This document shows, piece by piece, positions 8,346 through 17,168 of a DNA stretch of 64,000 nucleotides. How positions within the stretch are numbered: position 1 is the stretch's first letter; each line of letters begins with the position of its first letter. The notes under the pieces were generated by a model. It worked only from the letters and a program-made list of their open reading frames with translations, made no database searches and had not been told where the DNA came from. Both the position numbers and the translations under genes were made by a program. Source of the DNA: Pigmentiphaga kullae (lineage in GTDB: Bacteria > Pseudomonadota > Gammaproteobacteria > Burkholderiales > Burkholderiaceae_B); the NCBI RefSeq assembly GCF_004216695.1, contig NZ_SGXC01000003.1, positions 806,001 through 870,000 on the forward strand, written 5' to 3'.

Positions 8346-9295
8346 TGGCGCAGGCGCCCATGGAAGTGGTCCTGGCCCAGCCGCGCGGCTTCTGCGCCGG
8401 GGTCGACCGGGCCATCGAGATCGTCGAGCGCGCCTTGCAGATCTACGGCGCGCCCATCTACGTGCGGCACGAGATCGTCCACAACCGCTATGTGGTCGAG
8501 GACCTGCGCGCCAAGGGCGCCATCTTCATCCAGGAACTGGACGAGGCGCCGGCCGGTTCGACGGTGGTGTTTTCGGCCCACGGCGTGTCCAAGGCGGTGC
8601 GCCACGAGGCCGAGCAGCGCGGCCTGCAGGTGTACGACGCCACCTGTCCCCTGGTGACCAAGGTCCACGTCGAGGTGGCCAAGATGCGCGCCGCCGGCAA
8701 CGAGATCGTCATGATCGGCCACAAGGGGCACCCCGAGGTCGAGGGCACGCTGGGGCAGTCCGAAGCGGGCATGTACCTGGTCGAGACGGTCGAGGATGTG
8801 GCCGCGCTGGCCGTGGCCGATCCGGACAGGCTGGCCTACGTGACCCAGACTACGCTGTCGGTGGACGACGCGGCGCAGGTCGCGGCGGCGCTCAAGGCCC
8901 GGTTTCCGAACATCGCCGAGCCCAAGAAAAGCGATATCTGCTATGCCACGCAGAACCGCCAGGACGCGGTCAAGGTCATGGCGCCCGAATGCGACCTGGT
9001 GCTGGTGGTGGGCAGCGTCAACAGCTCCAATTCCAACCGCCTGCGCGAGGTGGCCGAGCGCAAGGGCGTGGCTGCCTATCTGATCGACGGCGCGGGCGAC
9101 ATCGACCCGGCATGGCTGGAAGGGCGCCGGCGCGTGGGCGTCACGGCGGGTGCTTCGGCACCCGATGTGCTGGTGCAGCAGGTCATCGCCCGCCTGAAGG
9201 AACTGGGAGCGGCCTCGGTACGCACCCTGGCCGGCGCCGAGGAAGGCATCGCCTTCCCGCTGCCCAAGGGCCTGTCCAGGAACGTCCGCCTGTAG
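8345..9295 (+). CDS. ispH: 4-hydroxy-3-methylbut-2-enyl diphosphate reductase
   Basis: A 316-residue iron-sulfur enzyme for the last step of the non-mevalonate isoprenoid pathway, making IPP and DMAPP. The three cluster cysteines are visible in [11 protein letters not shown] (Cys17), [12 protein letters not shown] and [12 protein letters not shown]. The conserved histidines in [13 protein letters not shown] and FSAHGVS, plus the [12 protein letters not shown] loop, are also present. Length is normal for the family. Translation is probably coupled to fkpB by the one-base overlap. Confidence 0.97.
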   Translation: MAQAPMEVVLAQPRGFCAGVDRAIEIVERALQIYGAPIYVRHEIVHNRYVVEDLRAKGAIFIQELDEAPAGSTVVFSAHGVSKAVRHEAEQRGLQVYDATCPLVTKVHVEVAKMRAAGNEIVMIGHKGHPEVEGTLGQSEAGMYLVETVEDVAALAVADPDRLAYVTQTTLSVDDAAQVAAALKARFPNIAEPKKSDICYATQNRQDAVKVMAPECDLVLVVGSVNSSNSNRLREVAERKGVAAYLIDGAGDIDPAWLEGRRRVGVTAGASAPDVLVQQVIARLKELGAASVRTLAGAEEGIAFPLPKGLSRNVRL

Positions 9296-9310
9296 TCCTA
9301 CGGAGCCTTT

Positions 9311-9955
9311 ATGCGTCTCTACAGCTATTTCCGCAGTTCCGCCGCTTATCGCGTGCGCATCGCGCTGGGCCTGAAGGGGCTGTCGTACGACTACCTCGCG
9401 GTGCACCTGCTCAAGGACGGCGGCCAGCAACTGCAGCCGGACTTTCGCCGCCTGAGTCCGGATGCCCTGGTGCCGGTGCTCGAGGACGACGGCCACGTGC
9501 TGACCCAGTCGCTGGCCATCATCGAATACCTGGAAGAGACGCGCCCCGAGCCGGCGCTGCTGCCGGCCACGCCGGCCGAGCGCGCCCGCGTGCGGGCGCT
9601 GGCGTTGAACATCGCCTGCGACATCCATCCGCTGAACAACCTGCGTGTGCTGAAGTACCTGAAGAACCCTTTGGGCATCGACCAGCAGGGGCGCGACGAA
9701 TGGTACCGGCATTGGGTGGAGGGCGGCCTGGTCGCGCTCGAGCGCATGCTGGCCGGCTCGCCCGCGACGGGACTGTGCTGCCACGGCGACCAGCCGACGC
9801 TGGCCGACCTGTGCCTGGTGCCGCAGGTCTACAACGCCCGCCGCCTGAAGGCGAACCTCGATGGAATGCCGACGGTGGTGAGGATCGCCGATCATTGCGC
9901 CGCGCTGCCCGCATTCCAGGCAGCCCACCCCGACGCGCAGCCGGATGCGGAATAG
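9311..9955 (+). CDS. maiA: Maleylacetoacetate isomerase (zeta-class glutathione S-transferase)
   Basis: A 214-residue GST of the zeta class. The N-terminal SSAAYRVRIALGLKGL carries the catalytic SSxxxxRVRIAL motif, and DGHVLTQSLAIIEYLEE is the glutathione-binding beta-alpha unit. The enzyme isomerises maleylacetoacetate to fumarylacetoacetate in tyrosine and homogentisate breakdown. No other genes of that pathway are nearby; it follows ispH by 15 bases and may share its transcript. Confidence 0.9.
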   Translation: MRLYSYFRSSAAYRVRIALGLKGLSYDYLAVHLLKDGGQQLQPDFRRLSPDALVPVLEDDGHVLTQSLAIIEYLEETRPEPALLPATPAERARVRALALNIACDIHPLNNLRVLKYLKNPLGIDQQGRDEWYRHWVEGGLVALERMLAGSPATGLCCHGDQPTLADLCLVPQVYNARRLKANLDGMPTVVRIADHCAALPAFQAAHPDAQPDAE

Positions 9956-9958
9956 GAT

Positions 9959-9988
9959 TTGAATATGCGCGCAAAGTTTTGCTAGAAT
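9959..9988 (+). promoter_or_regulatory. Sigma-70-type promoter for tRNA-Thr
   Basis: A -35 box TTGAAT and a -10 box TAGAAT are spaced by 18 bases, with TGC forming an extended -10. The tRNA begins 43 bases after the -10 box. The -35 starts directly after the maiA stop codon. Confidence 0.65.
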
Positions 9989-10031
9989 AGCGGGCTAGCT
10001 TGAAGCCTTAAGGGGCTTTGGCCAAGGTTAC

Positions 10032-10107
10032 GCCGGCATAGCTCAGTTGGTAGAGCAGCGCATTCGTAATGCGAAGGTCGTAGGTTCGACTCCTATTGCC
10101 GGCACCA
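10032..10107 (+). tRNA. tRNA-Thr (anticodon CGU)
   Basis: The 76-base cloverleaf folds cleanly: acceptor GCCGGCA pairs with TGCCGGC, the D arm is GCTC...GAGC, the anticodon loop TTCGTAA gives anticodon CGU, and the T arm carries GGTTCGACTCC. CCA is encoded. CGU decodes ACG, so this is a threonine tRNA. Confidence 0.95.
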
Positions 10108-10110
10108 TCA

Positions 10111-10142
10111 AAAAGGGACAGCCCCGTGGGCTGTCCCTTTTT
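10111..10142. terminator. Bidirectional rho-independent terminator after tRNA-Thr
   Basis: A perfect 10-bp stem GGGACAGCCC / GGGCTGTCCC with a 3-base loop is flanked by an A-run on the left and a T-run on the right. It can end the tRNA transcript and the convergent small-gene operon that finishes at 10166. Confidence 0.88.
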
Positions 10143-10165
10143 CTTTGCCGCCTGCATTTCATCTT

Positions 10166-10426
10166 TCACGGCGAAGATTCCTCGCCGTCCTCGTCCATGG
10201 TCCGCAAGTCGCGGGCCAATTGCCCCATCCTGTCCGCGATGGCGCGAAGCTGCGCCGGCGACAGGACCATGTGGGCGGCCAGGCGGAACAGATACAGATG
10301 TGCGAACAGGGCGGGCATCGTCTCGTCCGTCCAGCCCGACCAGACGTCCTGGAGCGGGTCGTCCCGCCGGGATGGGGAGTCGCCGGATCCGGGCGCGATC
10401 CGGTCGGCGCCGGGCGGGCGCCTCAT
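10166..10426 (-). CDS. Hypothetical small protein (86 residues)
   Basis: I do not recognise this protein. The first 30 residues are polar and rich in Gly, Asp and Arg. Residues 36-75 look like amphipathic helices (MPALFAHLYLFRLAAHMVL and LSPAQLRAIADRMGQLARDL), and the tail is acidic (MDEDGEESSP). It has no signal peptide or obvious motif. Its ATG overlaps the stop of the upstream zinc-ribbon gene (ATGA), so the two are probably translated together. The same strand also has an artefactual frame antisense to the tRNA, which is not this gene. Confidence 0.6.
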   Translation of the reverse strand: MRRPPGADRIAPGSGDSPSRRDDPLQDVWSGWTDETMPALFAHLYLFRLAAHMVLSPAQLRAIADRMGQLARDLRTMDEDGEESSP

Positions 10427-10638
10427 GTCCGCTGCCGGGATGCATCCGGCTGCGCGGGCGTCAGGCAGTGTCGGCAGGCCAGGGAACCGGGGGACACATA
10501 GCGCCGGCATCGCGGGCAAAGCATGCCTCCGCGCCGTGCGATTTCCGCCAGGCGCCGCGCCCGGCGCCGGTGCCGGACGCCCAATGTGACGCATATAGCA
10601 CATATGAGGACAAGCAAAGCCGTGAAAAGAAGATCCAT
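10423..10638 (-). CDS. Small membrane-anchored zinc-ribbon-like protein (71 residues)
   Basis: A 71-residue protein of unknown function. Residues 1-20 are one hydrophobic segment (MDLLFTALLVLICAICVTLG), followed by a strongly basic stretch (RHRRRARRLAEIARRGG). A four-cysteine knuckle CPRCRRYVSPGSLACRHC follows, spaced CxxC-x11-CxxC, which would bind one zinc ion on the cytoplasmic side. I start at the ATG at 10638 because it opens directly into the hydrophobic segment; 16 further upstream residues are possible. It overlaps the next small gene by four bases. Confidence 0.65.
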   Translation of the reverse strand: MDLLFTALLVLICAICVTLGVRHRRRARRLAEIARRGGMLCPRCRRYVSPGSLACRHCLTPAQPDASRQRT

Positions 10639-10773
10639 TTGCCTCTCAAATTCCGAATTTCGAGTGAGGATGGATAATATCCACATTTTGTTACCGTGAG
10701 TTTCATTTCAGGGCCGGTTCCTTCTCCAGACTCCTGAATGGACCGTGCCGCGGCCGGTGGGCGTGCCCTCGGG

Positions 10774-10787
10774 TTGATCCAGGTCAA
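10774..10787 (+). promoter_or_regulatory. FNR/ANR-like binding site upstream of the UspA gene
   Basis: TTGATCCAGGTCAA matches the TTGAT-N4-ATCAA consensus of FNR/ANR regulators at 9 of 10 positions. It is centred about 87 bases before the UspA start codon. Many universal stress genes in proteobacteria are induced at low oxygen by such sites; the regulation here is inferred. Confidence 0.65.
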
Positions 10788-10867
10788 GCCCCGGCCGACC
10801 GCGTCCGGCCTGCGCCGGCGGCTTCATGGCACGATGGGTTCTCCCCCAACAATGATGGAATGCCAGC

Positions 10868-11716
10868 ATGGGTACCGATACTTGCAGCATCTTGCTTGCC
10901 ACCGATTTGAGCGCCCGCGGCGACCGGGCCCTGGACCGCGCGCTCGAGATCGCCCGCCAGAGGCGTTGCAAGCTCGTCGTGCTTCACGTCATCGAGGAGT
11001 CGCCGCTGGTCGAGCGGCTGATGGCGCGCGGCAATCGCGAAGCGGACAGGGAGACGGCCGAGCGCGCCCTGCGGGACATCGTGGGCGAGGCGGACGTGCC
11101 GATGGAGCTGGTGCTGGAGACCGGCAATCCCGTCGAGGTGATCCAGCGCACCGCCCGCGGCCGGCAATGCGACCTGATCGTGACCGGCGTGGCCCGCGAC
11201 GAGACGCTGGGCCGGGTGCTGCTCGGGTCCACGGTCGAGAAGCTGGCGCGCGAGTCGTCGCTGCCCATCCTGATCGTGAAGAAGCGTCCGCATCGTACCT
11301 ACCAGCACATCGTCGCTGCCACGGATTTCTCCGAGGGGGCCAGGCAGGCGATGAACGCGGCGCGGGCGTTCTTTCCCGGCGCGCAAATGACGCTGTTCCA
11401 CGCCTATCCCACGCTGAAGGCCGATCCGGACTTGGCGGAGGTCGAGGCGGCGCGGCGCGCGGCCGAACGCCTGGCCGACGGCTTCATCGCCAACAATCTG
11501 TCCCGGGCGGGGCAGGCGGGCACGCGGCTGGTTCTGGAGCACGGCCTGCCCGAAGGCGTGGTGCCGGGCTATGTGCGCAGCCATCCGGCCGATCTGCTGG
11601 TGGTGGGTACGCATGGGCTGACGGGGCTGCTGCGGACCGCGATCGGCAGCGTCGCGGAACGGCTCATCTACCTGACGCCTTGCGATGCCCTGATCGTGCG
11701 GACGATGGAGCGCTGA
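10868..11716 (+). CDS. Tandem universal stress protein (two UspA domains)
   Basis: A 282-residue cytoplasmic protein with two UspA domains in tandem, about residues 5-138 and 145-281. Each begins with the nucleotide-binding strand (SILLATDLSARGDRAL and HIVAATDFSEGARQAM) and ends with a glycine-rich G-x2-G-x9-G-S/T loop (GVARDETLGRVLLGSTVEKL; GTHGLTGLLRTAIGSVAERL). Both loops look able to bind ATP. Proteins of this class help survival in stasis and oxygen limitation. It is monocistronic, with an FNR/ANR-like box upstream and a hairpin downstream. Confidence 0.9.
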   Translation: MGTDTCSILLATDLSARGDRALDRALEIARQRRCKLVVLHVIEESPLVERLMARGNREADRETAERALRDIVGEADVPMELVLETGNPVEVIQRTARGRQCDLIVTGVARDETLGRVLLGSTVEKLARESSLPILIVKKRPHRTYQHIVAATDFSEGARQAMNAARAFFPGAQMTLFHAYPTLKADPDLAEVEAARRAAERLADGFIANNLSRAGQAGTRLVLEHGLPEGVVPGYVRSHPADLLVVGTHGLTGLLRTAIGSVAERLIYLTPCDALIVRTMER

Positions 11717-11724
11717 AACCGGGT

Positions 11725-11760
11725 GGCATGCCGGGATCCTGGTTCCGGCATGCCGTTGTT
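11725..11760 (+). terminator. Probable terminator hairpin after the UspA gene
   Basis: A perfect 10-bp stem GGCATGCCGG / CCGGCATGCC with a 10-base loop is followed by a GTT-rich tail rather than a clean T-run. It lies 8 bases after the stop codon. Confidence 0.6.
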
Positions 11761-11775
11761 CGTTGTTGTTACCTA

Positions 11776-11796
11776 ACTGCGAATAAGTCGCATTTG
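11776..11796 (+). promoter_or_regulatory. Candidate Fur box upstream of tonB
   Basis: The core TGCGAAT-A-AGTCGCA is a 7-1-7 inverted repeat with one mismatch, flanked by A and T residues, and resembles Fur sites of betaproteobacteria. It is 49 bases before the tonB ATG. Iron control of tonB-exbB-exbD is common; here it is an inference. Confidence 0.5.
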
Positions 11797-11840
11797 TGAT
11801 ATCGTAGCGATCTTCACGGTCAGCTACGCGATTCATTCGA

Positions 11841-12590
11841 ATGAGTGCCACCTTGCATTGGAATACGCCGGCCCCCGTCGGGCTGCGCGTCGGCGCTGGC
11901 GCCGCGGTGGTGCTTCTGCATGTGGCGGTGGTCGGCGCGATACTGGTGGCCAGATCCGAGCCGCAGGTCGCCAAGCCGGTCGAGACGGTCGAGGTCCGGT
12001 TCGTCGAGATCGCGCCCCAGGTCCAGGTGGCCGCCGCGCCGCCCGCACCCACGCCTCCCGCCCCGAAGCCCGAACCCAAACCCGTTCCTCCCAAACCCAC
12101 CCCCAAGCCCGTTCCCAAGCCGCCGCCCCCCAAGCCGGCTCCTCCGCCGCCCGAACCGGCGCCCCCTTCCGAAACCGCCTTGTCGCAGCCCGCTCCGGAA
12201 CCGGCGCCCGCTCCCGCGCCCGCGCCGGCCACGTCGCAGCCGCCCAGCGGCAAGCCCGAGCCGTCCGACCGTACGGCCGCGCCGCAGGCGCCGGTTTCCA
12301 ACGAGCCCAAGCTGGTCGGCCGCATCGAGTACCTCGGGGCGCCGCCCATGCCGGAGTACCCGCGCACCTCCAAGCGCCTGGGCGAGGAAGGCAAGGTACT
12401 GGTGCGGCTGCTGATCAATACCCGGGGGCTGGTGGACAAGGCGACGCTGGAGAAGTCCTCGGGATTCAACCGGCTGGACGAGGCGGCGCTGGACGCCGCC
12501 CGGCGCGGCCGCTTCAAACCGTATACCGAAAACGGCATGGCGATCGCCGCGATCGCCATCGTGCCGTTCGATTTCACTCTCAGGAACTGA
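11841..12590 (+). CDS. tonB: Energy transducer TonB
   Basis: A 249-residue TonB. Residues 17-36 form the single N-terminal membrane anchor (GAGAAVVLLHVAVVGAILVA). A long Pro-Glu-Lys/Pro-Ala rich spacer follows, about residues 60-150, that would cross the periplasm. The C-terminal TonB domain (residues ~165-249) shows PMPEYPRTSKRLGEEGKVLV and a late GMAIAAIAIVPFDF strand. It transmits proton-motive force from ExbB-ExbD to outer-membrane receptors. It is the first gene of tonB-exbB-exbD, with one base between tonB and exbB. Confidence 0.94.
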   Translation: MSATLHWNTPAPVGLRVGAGAAVVLLHVAVVGAILVARSEPQVAKPVETVEVRFVEIAPQVQVAAAPPAPTPPAPKPEPKPVPPKPTPKPVPKPPPPKPAPPPPEPAPPSETALSQPAPEPAPAPAPAPATSQPPSGKPEPSDRTAAPQAPVSNEPKLVGRIEYLGAPPMPEYPRTSKRLGEEGKVLVRLLINTRGLVDKATLEKSSGFNRLDEAALDAARRGRFKPYTENGMAIAAIAIVPFDFTLRN

Positions 12591-12591
12591 C

Positions 12592-13323
12592 ATGACCGAG
12601 ACCCCGAGCCTGGGCTTTGCGCACTTCGTCTCTCAGACCGACGGTCTGGGCAAGGCGCTGTTCTTCATCCTGGTACTGATGTCGCTCGCGACCTGGTACC
12701 TGATCGTCGTCAAGGCCATTGCGAACATGCGTTCGCGGCGGCAGGGCGAGACCTTCCTGCAGCATTTCTGGAACGCGACCTCGCTCGAGGCCGTGGACCG
12801 CGAGATCACCACGCACGGCGCCAACGATCCGTTCTCGCACCTGACCAGCCACGCCCTGTACGCCCGCGTGCATCACGCGAAGTTCGGCGCGGCCAAGCTG
12901 GAAGAGGCGGGTTCGCAGTCCGATTTCGTCACGCGCACCATGCGCAAGGTCATCGACGAGGAAACCGCCAAGCTCGAGAACGGCCTGACGCTGCTGGCAT
13001 CGGTGGGCTCGACCGCCCCCTTCGTCGGCCTGTTCGGCACGGTGTGGGGCGTCTACCACGCGCTGGTCTCCATCGGCCAGGGCGGCGCGGCCACCATCGA
13101 CCGCATCGCCGGCCCGGTGGGCGAGGCGCTGATCATGACCGGGCTGGGCCTGGCGGTCGCCATTCCCGCGGTCCTGGCCTACAACTTCTTCACGCGCAGC
13201 AACCGTGTGCTGCTGGCGCGCCTGGACGCCTTTGCCCACGACCTGTTCGCGTTCCTGACCACCGGCCAGCAGATCGTCACGGACGGCAACGTGCGCGCGC
13301 TGAAGGCCAAGGCGGGCGAATAA
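12592..13323 (+). CDS. exbB: Biopolymer transport protein ExbB (MotA/TolQ/ExbB family)
   Basis: A 243-residue inner-membrane proton-channel subunit with three hydrophobic segments: about residues 20-40, 135-160 and 180-200. The family region LASVGSTAPFVGLFGTVWGV and the following GEALIMTGLGLAVAIPAVLA are typical. With ExbD it powers TonB. Its position directly after tonB, rather than beside tolA or pal, supports ExbB over TolQ. Confidence 0.94.
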   Translation: MTETPSLGFAHFVSQTDGLGKALFFILVLMSLATWYLIVVKAIANMRSRRQGETFLQHFWNATSLEAVDREITTHGANDPFSHLTSHALYARVHHAKFGAAKLEEAGSQSDFVTRTMRKVIDEETAKLENGLTLLASVGSTAPFVGLFGTVWGVYHALVSIGQGGAATIDRIAGPVGEALIMTGLGLAVAIPAVLAYNFFTRSNRVLLARLDAFAHDLFAFLTTGQQIVTDGNVRALKAKAGE

Positions 13324-13338
13324 GACTAGGAGTCTTCC

Positions 13339-13773
13339 ATGGCTTTCGGCAGTTTCAACAGCGGTCGCGGCGCGGGCGCGCCGCAATCCGAGATCAACAT
13401 GGTGCCGCTCATCGACGTGATGCTGGTGCTGCTGGTCATCTTCATCATCACGGCGCCGCTGCTGTCCCATGCGGTGCGCATCGACGTGCCGCAGGCGACC
13501 TCGGCGCCGGTCGATTCCGACCCGGCCAAGATCGACCTGGCGATCGACGCCAGCGGCAAGGTGTTCTGGAACGACGCCGAGGTGACGCTGGAGGATCTTC
13601 CCGCCCGCTTCGCCAGCGTGTCCAAGGACACGCCGCAGCCCGAGCTGCAGCTGCGCGCGGACAAGAACACCCGCTACGAGATCCTGGCGCAGGTCATGGC
13701 CGACGCGTCCCGCTCGGGCATGAAGCGCATCGGCTTCGTCAGCACGCCGGAGCCGCCGCCGGCGGCCAAGTAG
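13339..13773 (+). CDS. exbD: Biopolymer transport protein ExbD
   Basis: A 144-residue protein with one N-terminal membrane segment (DVMLVLLVIFIITAPLL) that contains the essential aspartate in PLIDVMLVLLVIF, and a periplasmic C-terminal domain (YEILAQVMADASRSGMKRIG). It forms the proton-conducting complex with ExbB. GACTAGGAG lies shortly upstream of the ATG, and the gene follows exbB by 15 bases. Confidence 0.94.
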   Translation: MAFGSFNSGRGAGAPQSEINMVPLIDVMLVLLVIFIITAPLLSHAVRIDVPQATSAPVDSDPAKIDLAIDASGKVFWNDAEVTLEDLPARFASVSKDTPQPELQLRADKNTRYEILAQVMADASRSGMKRIGFVSTPEPPPAAK

Positions 13774-13869
13774 GGGAATGGGAAACAGGCCCTAGCTTTC
13801 GGCGGCGCCTGGGTTTACCCTAGCGGCTTTCCCCTTTCTCGCTGCGCCGGTTCGCCGGCGCTTTGTCAT

Positions 13870-14530
<661 letters not shown>

Positions 14531-14547
<17 letters not shown>

Positions 14548-16045
14548 GACCCGGCCCGCTCCGCAGACCCGGGTCCTGCACCGGCGCTCGCTGGCCTGGC
14601 ACCTGCTGGTGCGGCTGTTGCCCGCCGTGCTGCTGCTGGCCACGATGGACAGCATCATCACCTATGTCCTGACCCGCAAGCTCAATACCCAATCCCACGA
14701 CCGCGCGCTGATCGACACCACCCGCGCGCTGGCGCGCCAGGTCGTCATGACTCCCCAGGGGCCGCAACTCGACCCGGCCTGGAACACCACCCGTTTCCTG
14801 ACCACCGATCCCGACGAGCGGACCTATTTCCGCATCAGCGTCGACGGCGAGATCATCGCGGGAACGGCTGTCCTGCCTTCGCCGCCGATGGTGGACGATC
14901 CGGACAGCGCCGCGGACGACGAGGTCGAGCCGCTCGCGCTGCTCGACCGCATCAACAAGGCCGTGCCGACGATCTACGATTCGCTCGTGGAAGGCCTGCC
15001 GGTGCGCGCGGTGGCGCTGGACTTCAGCGTCGACGACTACCTGGTCGAAGTGGCGATGGCCGAGACCCTGAACACCCGCAGCCGTTTCATCGAGGAGATC
15101 CTGTCGGTGCTGGTGGCGGGCCAGTTGCTGCTGATCGCGCTGCTGGGCTTTGTCATCGTCACCGCCGTGCGTTCGGGGCTGGAGTCGGTCAGCAAGCTGT
15201 CGGACGAGATCGAGAGCCGCAGCATCGACGACCTGCAGCCCATAGGCGGCGATGACGTGCCGAGCGAACTGACGCCGCTCATCGCCAAGACGAATTCGCT
15301 GCTGGGCCGGCTGGACGAGGCGGTGGCCGCGCAGCGCCGCTTCATCGGCCATGCGGCGCACCAGCTGCGCACGCCGCTCAGCGGGCTCAAGCTGGAGTCC
15401 GAACTGATGCTGGCCCGTCCGGTGCCGGACGACGTGCGCCAGCGCGCCGAACGGATCAAGGCCGCCGCCGACCGCATGATCCGGGTCGGCGAGCAATTGC
15501 TGGTGCTGGCGCGCATCGACGCCAACGTGCGTCCGCGCGATACCTTTGCTCGCATCGACCTGACCGAATTGACGCGCGAGTGCGGCGCGCGCTGGGTGCC
15601 GGCGGCGCGCCATGCGCAGGTCGAGATCGTGTTGATCGCGCCCGACGAAGCGGTCTGGGTCGACGGCGACGCGGTGCTGCTCGACCAACTGCTGGGCAAC
15701 CTGATCGACAACGCCATCCGCTATCACGGCGGGCCGGGCGAGATCGTGCTGCGGGTGAACGATTCGCCGCCCAGCCTGGTCGTGGAGGACGACGGACCCG
15801 GCATCGCGGCCGAGGACAGGGCGCGGGTCTTCGATGCCTTCTACCGGGCGAAGAATTCCCAGGCAGGGGGCTCGGGGCTGGGGCTGGCCATCGTCAAGGA
15901 GATCGCCGAGGCGCACGGCGCGCACTGGGACCTGCGCAGCCGCCCCGAGTTTGCGGGCACCCGCATCAGCCTGGTGTTTCCCGGGCCGCGCATCGGCGCC
16001 CATCTGAGCCGGGTGCGCAGCGAGCCTCGGCAGCCGGACTGGTAG
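14531..16045 (+). CDS. Membrane sensor histidine kinase (TctE-like)
   Basis: A 504-residue kinase. Membrane segments lie at about residues 21-47 and 190-213, enclosing a periplasmic sensor of about 140 residues like that of TctE/QseC-type kinases. The HisKA domain carries the phosphorylated His277 in AAHQLRTPLSG. The ATPase domain shows NLIDNAIRY (N box), VEDDGPGIA (G1) and GGSGLGLAIVKEIAE (G2). The ATG at 14531 has GGAG four bases upstream and lies inside the end of the regulator gene. It converges with fliR, 21 bases away. Confidence 0.87.
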
Positions 16046-16066
16046 GCCTGGACAGGGCCGTTGCCG

Positions 16067-16840
16067 TCAGCGGATGACGGCTGTCTTGAAGTAGGGCACC
16101 GCGATGCCCACGATGCGTTCCATGGGGCCGGCCAGCACGCTGAAGGTCAGCCACAGCAGCAGCAGTCCCGCCAGTAGTGTGACCGCGAAACCCAGGTTGA
16201 AGATGTTGAGCTGGGGCGCGCTGCGCGAGACGAAGCCCAGCGCGATGTTGATGGACAGGACCGCGGCCAGCACCGGCAGCGCGATCTGCAGCCCGCCCGC
16301 GAAGACGATGGTGCCCAGGTTGGCCAGCCGCATCCAGTCCAGGTTGTCCAGCGGATGCGGCGTAACGGGAATGATGCGGAAGCTGTCGCCCAGGGTCAGC
16401 AGCAGCGTCAGGTGGCCGTCGGTGGCCAGGAAGGCAAGCATGGCCGACAGCATCAGGAAGTTGGCCAGCAGCGGCGAAGGCGCGCCGCGCTGCGGGTCCA
16501 GGAAGGACGCGAAGCCCAGGCCCATCTGCAATCCCACCAGGTCGCCCGCCAGTTCGAAGGCGGCGAAGACCGCGCGCAGGCCGAAGCCCATGGCCGCGCC
16601 CACGATGATCTGCTGCAGGAGCAGCAGCAGGCCGGTGCCGGAGAACGCGTCCACCGGCGCGGCGGGCACCGCAGGGGCGACCAGGACGGAGATCAGGAGC
16701 GCCAGGCCGACCTTGACCCGCTGGGGTACGGCGCGATGTCCGAATATCGGCGCGGTCTGCACCAGCGCCAGGGTGCGCACGAACGGCCACAGCAGCGCCG
16801 CGATCGCGGCGTGGATGTCGGCGTCGGTGAAGCTGAGCAC
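16067..16840 (-). CDS. fliR: Flagellar biosynthesis protein FliR (export gate)
   Basis: A 257-residue polytopic inner-membrane protein of the FliPQR export gate in the flagellar type III secretion apparatus. Features include an early RTLALVQTAPIFGHRAVPQ segment, the conserved LAGDLVGLQMGLGFA region and about six hydrophobic helices. It is the last gene of the minus-strand fli operon and starts 12 bases after fliQ. Confidence 0.94.
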   Translation of the reverse strand: MLSFTDADIHAAIAALLWPFVRTLALVQTAPIFGHRAVPQRVKVGLALLISVLVAPAVPAAPVDAFSGTGLLLLLQQIIVGAAMGFGLRAVFAAFELAGDLVGLQMGLGFASFLDPQRGAPSPLLANFLMLSAMLAFLATDGHLTLLLTLGDSFRIIPVTPHPLDNLDWMRLANLGTIVFAGGLQIALPVLAAVLSINIALGFVSRSAPQLNIFNLGFAVTLLAGLLLLWLTFSVLAGPMERIVGIAVPYFKTAVIR

Positions 16841-16852
16841 GGACGGCGCAGC

Positions 16853-17125
16853 TCAGCCGAGCATGAAGGGAATGTTCTCGAACAGCCGCCGGATGTAGTC
16901 GGTCATCATCGACAGCATCCACGGGCCCGCGATCAGTGCGGCGGCGAAGATGGCGACCAGCTTGGGCACGAAGGACAGGGTCATTTCGTTGATCTGGGTC
17001 GCGGCCTGCAGCACGCTGATGACCAGGCCCACGACCAGGGCCGACAACAGCAGCGGGGCGGCAAGGTAGATGGCGATCTGCACCGCCTCTTGCGCCAGGG
17101 TCAGGATGCCGGCGGTACTGTTCAT
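16853..17125 (-). CDS. fliQ: Flagellar biosynthesis protein FliQ
   Basis: A 90-residue, two-helix membrane protein of the flagellar export gate. The sequence shows TLAQEAVQIAIYLAAPLLL and the family stretch VISVLQAATQINEMTLSFVP between its two hydrophobic segments. The start MNSTAG at 17125 gives the usual family length; nine additional upstream residues are possible but unlikely. fliP ends 43 bases upstream. Confidence 0.94.
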   Translation of the reverse strand: MNSTAGILTLAQEAVQIAIYLAAPLLLSALVVGLVISVLQAATQINEMTLSFVPKLVAIFAAALIAGPWMLSMMTDYIRRLFENIPFMLG

Positions 17126-17168
17126 GAGAGGCCCTTGGTCAGGCGCGCGCAACGCGGCGCAAGGAGGT

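Noticed and set aside
10008..10445. Minus-strand frame that includes a SRTYDLRITNALLYQLSYAG-type peptide.
   Set aside because: That peptide is the translation of the antisense strand of a tRNA and is a well-known annotation artefact. The real small gene on that strand ends at 10166 in another frame.
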